A stretch of DNA of 64,000 nt, taken from assembly GCA_964565775.1 (NCBI GenBank), contig CAZMGB010000001.1:186001-250000 (forward strand), in the 5' to 3' direction. Position 1 is the first letter of the stretch; each line of letters begins with the position of its first letter. Below the pieces are notes generated by a model, which made no database searches, was not told where the DNA came from, and saw only the letters and a program-made list of their open reading frames with translations. A program made the translations under genes and the position numbers. This document shows, in pieces, positions 58,623 to 64,000 of the stretch. The stretch comes from CAZMGB01 sp964565775. GTDB taxonomy: Bacteria; Chloroflexota; Dehalococcoidia; DSTF01; JALHUB01.

Positions 58623-58640
58623 GCCAGCCTTCAGGCTGGC
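58623..58640. repeat. Hairpin GCCAGCC-TTCA-GGCTGGC
   Basis: Perfect 7-bp stem and TTCA loop, preceded by CGAAG. Identical element on the other strand at 14563 and 61674. Confidence 0.9.
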
Positions 58641-58733
58641 GCGGGGTCAGTCTAAAGCCTGGCCGTCGGAGATTCGGTGCCACACTATGACGGCTTAACC
58701 TCTCCACGACCATCAGACCCTCGTGAGGTCGCC

Positions 58734-58755
58734 GTCGGGGTCTGAAGACCCCGAC
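58734..58755. repeat. Hairpin GTCGGGGTC-TGAA-GACCCCGAC
   Basis: Perfect 9-bp stem with TGAA loop, followed by TACG. Reverse orientation of the copy at 9178. Confidence 0.9.
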
Positions 58756-58870
58756 TACGTGACGGGCTCCCCTTGGCAAGGGGCTGCTCGGCGACGATAA
58801 TAGCGGGCGAACATCAGTGATGTATTGCGCCGAGGGCCCACGCGGGGCGCCGCAGAGCTGGAGGAGTTAC

Positions 58871-60370
58871 ATGGCTAGGGTAAGCAGCCGGGAAGAGGTC
58901 GGCCTGGGCGATTGGCCCCGGGTCTACGAGAGCCGCCTGACGACTGCCGAGGAGGCGGTGAAGGTCGTTCGGTCGGGCGACTTAGTGGTCTACTCCATCT
59001 TGCCGCCGCCGAGTCTACAGACGGCGCTGTTCGCCCGCAAGGATGAGCTCAGAGGCGTAACGATACGGCTCCTCGCGCCCACGTTTGACCCTGGCTGGCT
59101 CCAGCCGGGCTCACAGGGCTCCTTCGACGTCGAGTTCGAGCTTTTCATAGGGGACTTCGCTCGCTTCGCGACGGACGAGCGTCTGGGAACGTACCTACCG
59201 AACCTCTTCTCGCTCGGCATGAAGCCGTACGATGACGGACGCCCCGACGTGCGCCTGCCCGATGTGGCGATGGTGACGGTGAGCCCGCCCAACAAGCAGG
59301 GCTACTGTCACTTCGGCGCTCACCTCTGGACGCAGCGGGCCTACGCTCGGCGCGCCAAGACGGTGCTGGCGGAGGTAGACCCGTCGCTCATCACCGTGCA
59401 CGGCGACTGCTACATCCACGTCTCACAGATCGACGGCTTCGTGGAGGTGACGCCGCCTACACTGACCCGCGAGGAGTACGAGAAGGCGGTGGAGGGCCTG
59501 GAGCCGGAGCGGCGCGCCGGTTGGATTGCTCTCTGGGACGACCTGCCCAACCCGGATCGGCTGGCGCCCATCACCGCAGTCATGCAGGTGGTCTCGGTGG
59601 ACGACGTCCGCCGTCTCCTCGGCCTGGACGAGCCGGAAGAGTACATCCGGACAATCGCCGGCTACGTGAGCGAGCTGATCCACGACCGCGACACTGTTCA
59701 GATCGGCGTCGGCGATCCTTCGCGTCTCATGACCAGGGCCGGCGCCTTCGACGGCAAGCGGGACCTTGGTCTGCACACGGAACTGGGGTCACCCGACCTG
59801 GCCCGCCTCGTGCAGGAGGGGATAGCCACGGGCAGGTACAAGCCCGTACACCGGGAGAAGGCCGTAGCGACGGCCTGGACCGGCTGCACCGAGCAGGACC
59901 TGGCGATCATCGACGATAACCCCGCCTTCGAGCTCCACGACCCGGAGCACATCCTCTCGCCCCGCGTCCTGGCACAGCTCGACAACTTCGTCTCCATCAA
60001 CAACGCCCTCAATGTCGATCTCCTGGGCCAGATCAACGCCGAGAGCGTGTTCGGCGGCCGGATGATCAACGGCACGGGAGGTCAGCCGGAGATGCACCTG
60101 GCGGCGGCCATGTCTCCGGGTGGCCGCGCCATAACGCTCCTTTCGTCGACCGCCCTCGACGGGGGCGTGTCCCGCATCGTGCCGCAGATGGAGCCGGGCT
60201 CGCTCATCACCATCCCCCGCTACTACGCCGACATCGTCATCACCGAATATGGTGTGGCGAGGCTCTTCGGGAAGAACCACCGCCAGCGGGCGGAGGAGCT
60301 CATAGCCATCGCCCACCCCGACTTCCGGTCGGAGCTGCGGCAAGAGGCGCGAAGCCTCTGGTGGCCGTGA
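58871..60370 (+). CDS. Acetyl-CoA hydrolase/CoA-transferase family protein
   Basis: 499 residues, class I CoA-transferase of the acetyl-CoA hydrolase / 4-hydroxybutyrate CoA-transferase branch. The second half shows the family well: LGLHTELGSPDLARLVQEG with the catalytic glutamate, SINNALNVDLLGQINAESVF, RMINGTGGQPEMHLAAAMS, and FGKNHRQRAEELIAIAHPDF. It moves CoA between acyl groups and acetate or succinate. Specific substrate unassigned. The ATG at 58871 follows GGAGGAGTTAC. Confidence 0.88.
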   Translation: MARVSSREEVGLGDWPRVYESRLTTAEEAVKVVRSGDLVVYSILPPPSLQTALFARKDELRGVTIRLLAPTFDPGWLQPGSQGSFDVEFELFIGDFARFATDERLGTYLPNLFSLGMKPYDDGRPDVRLPDVAMVTVSPPNKQGYCHFGAHLWTQRAYARRAKTVLAEVDPSLITVHGDCYIHVSQIDGFVEVTPPTLTREEYEKAVEGLEPERRAGWIALWDDLPNPDRLAPITAVMQVVSVDDVRRLLGLDEPEEYIRTIAGYVSELIHDRDTVQIGVGDPSRLMTRAGAFDGKRDLGLHTELGSPDLARLVQEGIATGRYKPVHREKAVATAWTGCTEQDLAIIDDNPAFELHDPEHILSPRVLAQLDNFVSINNALNVDLLGQINAESVFGGRMINGTGGQPEMHLAAAMSPGGRAITLLSSTALDGGVSRIVPQMEPGSLITIPRYYADIVITEYGVARLFGKNHRQRAEELIAIAHPDFRSELRQEARSLWWP

Positions 60371-60448
60371 GTCGGGGGCTGCAAGCGGACAGAAGGAGCA
60401 GTCGTGGGTTTTCTCCCCGACATGCGTGGATGGGAGGCAAATCCGTAG

Positions 60449-60470
60449 GGACGTAGCTTCAGCTGCGTCC
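60449..60470. repeat. Hairpin GGACGTAGC-TTCA-GCTGCGTCC
   Basis: 9-bp stem with one T-G mismatch, TTCA loop, preceded by CCGTAG. Between the CoA-transferase and HAD genes. Confidence 0.8.
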
Positions 60471-60501
60471 GGCCGACTCAGCCCCGGAATCACTGAGCCC
60501 C

Positions 60502-61065
60502 ATGCGCACTGATAAACCCATCGCCGTGGACCTGGACGGGGTTGTGGTAGATCTGCTCTCCACGATGCTTCCGAAGCTCTCCGAACTGGCGGGGCGGGAG
60601 ATAACGGCTGAGGATATCAGCGCCTTTGACATTGGCGAGGCGCTCGGCCTCACAGGCGCGGCAATGGAGGAGATGTGGGACTGGCTCGAGCATGAGCGAG
60701 CGTATGTGCGCGCACCGTCCGTCGACGGCGCCATCGACGGTCTTCAGGATCTGGGGCGTGACGCAGTCTGGCTGGTGACATCGAGGCCGGAGTCGCTGCG
60801 CGGTCAGACTATCGAATGGTTGACACGTCATGGGCTTGCAGGCTACCGGCTGGAGATGGGCGTACCACCGGAGAAGCTGACTGAGGGCTCTGCCTTCCAT
60901 GCCCTTGTCGAGGATAATCCCGCGCACCTCGACGCTGTGGCATCCCGCATCGAGCTCGTGTTGCTCTACGATCAACCGTGGAATCGTGCTGCGCCCAAAC
61001 GGCCCAACATCATCAGGGTCCCTGGCTGGGCGGAGATAGTGGAACTGCTGAAGGGGGGATGCTAG
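60502..61065 (+). CDS. HAD-type 5'-nucleotidase (NT5C-like)
   Basis: 187 residues. HAD motif I is AVDLDGVVVDLL, motif II VWLVTSRPES and motif IV AFHALVEDNPAHLDAVAS. The NT5C (5'-nucleotidase, deoxy) family is supported by the VDLDGV start and helical cap. It would dephosphorylate nucleotides or a small sugar phosphate. Its stop overlaps the start of the macro-domain gene, so the two are coupled. ATG at 60502. Confidence 0.85.
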   Translation: MRTDKPIAVDLDGVVVDLLSTMLPKLSELAGREITAEDISAFDIGEALGLTGAAMEEMWDWLEHERAYVRAPSVDGAIDGLQDLGRDAVWLVTSRPESLRGQTIEWLTRHGLAGYRLEMGVPPEKLTEGSAFHALVEDNPAHLDAVASRIELVLLYDQPWNRAAPKRPNIIRVPGWAEIVELLKGGC

Positions 61066-61550
61066 CAGTGGCTCTTCGACTCCACGAGGGCAATATCACG
61101 GAGGTTGAGGTCGACGCTATTGTCAACGCCGCCAACACGCAGCTACAGCACGGCGGCGGCGTGGCGGCGGCCATCGTCCGAGGCGGCGGCCGCGTCATCC
61201 AGGAGGAGAGCGACCGTATCGGCTGGTGCGACCTGGGCAAGGCGGTCGCGACGAGCGCGGGCCGGCTCAAGGCGCGATACGTCATCCACGTGCCGACCAT
61301 CGACTACAGGCACTCGGTCCGGTCGGGCCTCAACGAGATCTACAACGGCACCAAAGCCGCCCTTGAGCTGGGCAAGGAGCTCGGGCTGCGGAGCTTCGCC
61401 TTCCCGCTGCTGGGCGCCGGTATCGTCGGCCTGCCGCGCCGCCAGGTGGCGGAAGCCATGCTCCGCGCCATCCGCGAGTACCCGGACCTCGACGTCACCG
61501 TCTGCGCATACTCCGGGCTCGACCGGGAGGCTGTGGAAGGCTTGATCTAG
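61059..61550 (+). CDS. Macro-domain protein
   Basis: 163 residues, macro domain: LHEGNITEVEVDAIVNAANT, HGGGVAAAIVRGGGRVIQEE, AVATSAGRLKARYVIHVP and FAFPLLGAGIVGLPRRQVAE give the ADP-ribose-binding loops (Asn and Gly-rich). It could remove ADP-ribose from proteins or O-acetyl-ADP-ribose. The ATG at 61059 overlaps the upstream stop by seven bases; a GTG at 61068 is an alternative start. Confidence 0.9.
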   Translation: MLAVALRLHEGNITEVEVDAIVNAANTQLQHGGGVAAAIVRGGGRVIQEESDRIGWCDLGKAVATSAGRLKARYVIHVPTIDYRHSVRSGLNEIYNGTKAALELGKELGLRSFAFPLLGAGIVGLPRRQVAEAMLRAIREYPDLDVTVCAYSGLDREAVEGLI

Positions 61551-61795
61551 GGGGGTTGCATGGTTCCAAGGTTCTAAGGTTCGACTTTGGAGAGAACTCT
61601 GGAACCATAGAACTATCTCCGAAGGCCAGGCTTCGTCGCGAGCTCAGCCGAACGGCTTGAGCCTCGCCGCCGCGCCAGCCTGAAGGCTGGCCTTCGAAAG
61701 CATTGCACGCGGGGCTTCTTGTGTTGAGCTGTGCTGTTGGTGACCATAAGCTCTGTCCCTACGCGGCACTCTCCCGACACGTTGCGCGACCCCGC
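61551..61795. other. Intergenic region with inverted repeats
   Basis: Contains ATGGTTCCA (61560-61568) facing TGGAACCAT (61600-61608), the GCCAGCC hairpin at 61674-61691 and no gene. Lies between two convergent genes. Confidence 0.6.
61674..61691. repeat. Hairpin GCCAGCC-TGAA-GGCTGGC
   Basis: Perfect 7-bp stem, TGAA loop, followed by CTTCGAAAG. Same element as 14563 and 58623. Confidence 0.9.
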
Positions 61796-63481
61796 TCAGA
61801 AGTCCCAGAAGCTCTCCACAACCTCGTCGGGGACGTCGAAGACCATGTCTCCCTCGGACGTGCGCAGCGCCTCCGTGCGCAGGAAGGCAGGGATGTAGTC
61901 CACGTCCCTGCCGAAGCCGGCCTTGAGATTGAAGTCCCGCTCCTCCTTCAGCACTCGCCCGCCGAGGGCAAGGATGTCGTCGCCTCTCCAGTCGAGGCCG
62001 AGCTGCGCGTTGAGGAACTTCGCCATGTCGCCTTCGGTCGGGTTGGTGAACTGGCACAGCCCCACCGAATCGACGGCCGCCTGGAGCATCTGCTCCCGGC
62101 GCGACGACTCCAGGAGGGTGTCGAAGGTGACGTTACGGGCGGTGACCAGCCCCGCCGTGTGATCGGCGCCCTGGGGGCTGGTCGCGTAGGTGATGCCCAT
62201 CGCCTTGAGCGTCCGCGGCTCCCAGGCGGGCAGCCCCTGCCCCTTGACGACGGGCACGCGCTCAATTCCGAAGGCACGGGCCGTCGATGCCGTGCCGCCG
62301 CCCAGGGCGCGGCCCAACTCCGTGCCCTTCCGGATCTCATCGAAGAGGGCGATCGCCCGCTCCCAGTCGCCGAAGGCCGCTACGCCCGCCTCCATGGCCA
62401 CGCCGAAAGCATTACCCGTCTCAATGGTATCGAGGCCGAGGTCATCGCAGAGGCGGTCCATGCGGGCAACGGCGTCCAGGTCGTCGATCTCCAGGTTGGA
62501 GCCCATGAGGGCGATGGTCTCGAACTCGAGGGCGGTTGTGACGTGCTCGAGCGCGGCGTTGTTGAAGAGGATGGCGCACTTGATGATGCAGCCGGCCATG
62601 CAGGGCAGCATCTTGCCCGCCCGCTCGGGCGCTAGCTCGGCGATGCGCTGGCCGCTGATCCTGTCGGCGCCGGGAAAGAGGCCGAGGCGGTGGTTGCGGG
62701 TCGGCATGCTCATCACGTTCTCGCGGTTGACGAAGCGGATGACGCCGGCGGTCCCGTACTTCGACATGTTCTGGGTGCGGGGGTCGTCGAGGGTCAGGCG
62801 GGAGAAGTCGAGGACGGCCTGGCGGTAGGCCTGCTGGTCGGCGGCGGGCACGAAGGGAGGGGTGCCGGCGTCGTCGATGACGATAGCCTTCAACCCCTTC
62901 GAGCCCATGACGGCGCCCAGGCCACCGCGGGCGGCGTGACGGGTCGGCCGTCCCTCCGGGTCCGTCACGGCGATGGAGGCGCCGGCGAGCTGCATCTCGC
63001 CCGCCGGCCCAATGGAGACGGCGCAGGCCGTGCGGCTACCGCCCGCCAGCCTGCGGGCCACCTCGTAGTTGCCCAGGCCGGCGAGCTGGTCGGCGGGTTC
63101 GACTGAGGCGCCTTCGCGGTTCACCCGCAGCAGGTGAAACCGGCCGTTCGAGGCGGCGCCCTGGACGACGATCGCCTTGATGCCGAGCTTGGCGAGCTTG
63201 TGTCCGATCAGCCCGCCCACGTTCGCTTCCTTGATGCCGCCGGTAAGGGGGCTCTTGGCCCCTACGGAGGCGCGGCCGGACGTCGTGACGGCGGTGCCTC
63301 CCAGGAGCCCGGGGGCGAAGACGAGAGTGTTGTCCGGGCCCAGAGGGTCGCAGCGGGGCGGCGTCTCGCGGCTCACGATGTGCGAGGTGAGGCCGTGACC
63401 CCCTAGGAGTCGGTACTCCCCGGGATCTTCCTCTCGCTCCACCCGGAGGCGGCTCATGTCGACGCGAAGTATTGCGGCCAC
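61796..63481 (-). CDS. Aldehyde:ferredoxin oxidoreductase family, tungsten enzyme
   Basis: 561 residues, full length for the AOR family, which uses a tungsten bis-pterin and a 4Fe-4S cluster. N-terminus VAAILRVDMSRLRVE, then TGGIKEANVGGLIGHKL, the pterin-binding RHAARGGLGAVMGSKGLKAI, and a cysteine cluster GKMLPCMAGCIIKCAILF with a further cysteine in VGLCQFTNPTEG. The usual spacing is CxxCxxxC; here it is Cx3Cx3C. It oxidises aldehydes to acids with ferredoxin; substrate unknown. GTG at 63481, seven bases after GGAGGG. Links to tungstate uptake TupABC in the same window. Confidence 0.92.
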   Translation of the reverse strand: MAAILRVDMSRLRVEREEDPGEYRLLGGHGLTSHIVSRETPPRCDPLGPDNTLVFAPGLLGGTAVTTSGRASVGAKSPLTGGIKEANVGGLIGHKLAKLGIKAIVVQGAASNGRFHLLRVNREGASVEPADQLAGLGNYEVARRLAGGSRTACAVSIGPAGEMQLAGASIAVTDPEGRPTRHAARGGLGAVMGSKGLKAIVIDDAGTPPFVPAADQQAYRQAVLDFSRLTLDDPRTQNMSKYGTAGVIRFVNRENVMSMPTRNHRLGLFPGADRISGQRIAELAPERAGKMLPCMAGCIIKCAILFNNAALEHVTTALEFETIALMGSNLEIDDLDAVARMDRLCDDLGLDTIETGNAFGVAMEAGVAAFGDWERAIALFDEIRKGTELGRALGGGTASTARAFGIERVPVVKGQGLPAWEPRTLKAMGITYATSPQGADHTAGLVTARNVTFDTLLESSRREQMLQAAVDSVGLCQFTNPTEGDMAKFLNAQLGLDWRGDDILALGGRVLKEERDFNLKAGFGRDVDYIPAFLRTEALRTSEGDMVFDVPDEVVESFWDF

Positions 63482-63607
63482 AAGACCCTCCAAGATACTG
63501 CCAGGGCGGCTGCGATGCGTCGCAAGTAAGTACAATTATGAGTTCGCTTCTCGCAGCGAACAAGGCAGCCGGCGGTCGAGGCGGGAGGACGGTGGCGAGG
63601 TGGGCTC

Positions 63608-64000
63608 TCAGGCGGCCCGTTTCACCGTTCCGGAGTGGCGATAGCTGAAGTAGAGCTCGCAGGCCCTGTCGATGTTCCTGGCGTCCAGCTCGGGCGGCTG
63701 CCCGAAGTACTCGCCAGAATCGATGATGGTCTGAATGATGTCGCGCGGGTAGCATCCTCTCGGTTCGAGAGAGTCGATACTGAAGAGCCTGGAGACCAGA
63801 TACTGCACGGCCTCTTCTGTATAGGGGAGTTTCATCTTCGCACAGGAGCGGCGGGTTATCTCGGCAAGCTGCTCGCGGTCCGGGTTGGGGACAGAGACGT
63901 TGTAGGAGATGCGACGCAGGTGGGCCTCGTCCATGAGATCCTCCAGCGAGAGGTTGGTGGCGAATACCAGCATTACATCCATGGGGAGTGTCACTATCTC
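63608..64000 (-). CDS. AAA+ ATPase, C-terminal part (cut by window edge)
   Basis: The visible 130 residues run from the window edge to the stop at 63608. DVMLVFATNLSLEDLMDEAHLRR is the sensor-1/arginine-finger region of an AAA+ ATPase, followed by a helical lid (AEITRRSCAKMKLPYTEEAV, CYPRDIIQTIIDSGEYFG). The frame is open past the edge, so the Walker motifs lie outside. Which AAA+ family cannot be told. It is upstream of the AOR gene, 126 bases away, on the same strand. Confidence 0.8.
   Translation of the reverse strand, partial: EIVTLPMDVMLVFATNLSLEDLMDEAHLRRISYNVSVPNPDREQLAEITRRSCAKMKLPYTEEAVQYLVSRLFSIDSLEPRGCYPRDIIQTIIDSGEYFGQPPELDARNIDRACELYFSYRHSGTVKRAA

Larger units (their letters stand above)
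58398..58870. other. 473-base region with dispersed repeats
   Basis: No gene. It contains a hairpin GCAGACC-TAAA-GGTCTGC (58552-58569), the GCCAGCC hairpin (58623-58640), a stretch GGAGATTCGGTG...CACGACCATCAGACC resembling 14585-14650 and the GTCGGGGTC hairpin (58734-58755). The promoter of the CoA-transferase must lie at its right end. Confidence 0.7.

Overview
The window is GC-rich (roughly 65 percent by eye) and densely packed, with short operons on both strands, one tRNA gene, no rRNA, no CRISPR array, no transposase and no phage block. The gene mix points to a bacterium of the Chloroflexota, perhaps Dehalococcoidia-like: a split transketolase, a siroheme-decarboxylase (Ahb) heme branch, a tungsten aldehyde:ferredoxin oxidoreductase, TreT-type trehalose synthases beside an ADP-glucose pyrophosphorylase, small membrane DUF families and secreted proteins with a Cys-bounded repeat. 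This placement is an inference and was not tested by a search.

Layout. 1-8.1 kb: central metabolism (transketolase, acyl-CoA dehydrogenase, a PLP decarboxylase), an AIM24-type protein, a degenerate GGDEF membrane protein, an orphan encapsulin-type ferritin-like protein, a frameshifted 3' remnant of a PEP synthase gene beside tRNA-Pro(GGG), and a DUF429 protein. 8.1-18.3 kb: a membrane protein, Mfd, and a three-subunit molybdenum hydroxylase (FAD, 2Fe-2S and Mo subunits) followed by a DinB/SCP2-like protein and a MocA-like cytidylyltransferase. 18.4-24.7 kb: a MidA-like methyltransferase, a DUF6391-like membrane protein, a ModE-type regulator with a palindromic site and the tungstate transporter TupABC, then a glycerophosphodiesterase and YjbQ. 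Together with the tungsten-enzyme gene at 61.8-63.5 kb this is a clear Mo/W theme.

25-33 kb is the most unusual part: an extracellular-protein island. Three secreted proteins share a Cys-bounded domain of about 65 residues. One of them fuses a subtilisin, two of these domains and a GH114/TM1410-like barrel. The island also holds a beta-helix lipoprotein, a small secreted ORF broken by an in-frame TGA, and a phage tail-tube (gp19)-like protein with its own signal peptide. A perfect 456-bp direct repeat links two of the genes.

33.3-42.8 kb: a tldD/tldE pair with a VapBC-like toxin-antitoxin module between them, two paralogous alpha/beta hydrolases, and a glgC-treT-treT operon. 43.3-53.6 kb: siroheme decarboxylase subunits and a radical-SAM heme enzyme, an eIF-2B-like protein, an MFS exporter, a Nudix hydrolase, and an oxidative-stress operon (Fur/PerR, catalase, rubrerythrin, Fe-S oxidoreductase, DUF3501) behind a near-consensus promoter. 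53.6-64 kb: dUTPase, aromatic amino-acid decarboxylase, zinc alcohol dehydrogenase, a hydrolase, a cupin, a CoA-transferase, a HAD phosphatase overlapping a macro-domain gene, the AOR, and the end of an AAA+ ATPase.

The gaps between genes carry a family of short hairpins with variable stems, a constant TTCA/TGAA loop and often a GTAG flank. Other palindromic repeats lie inside the coding sequences of mfd and the molybdenum-enzyme FAD subunit.
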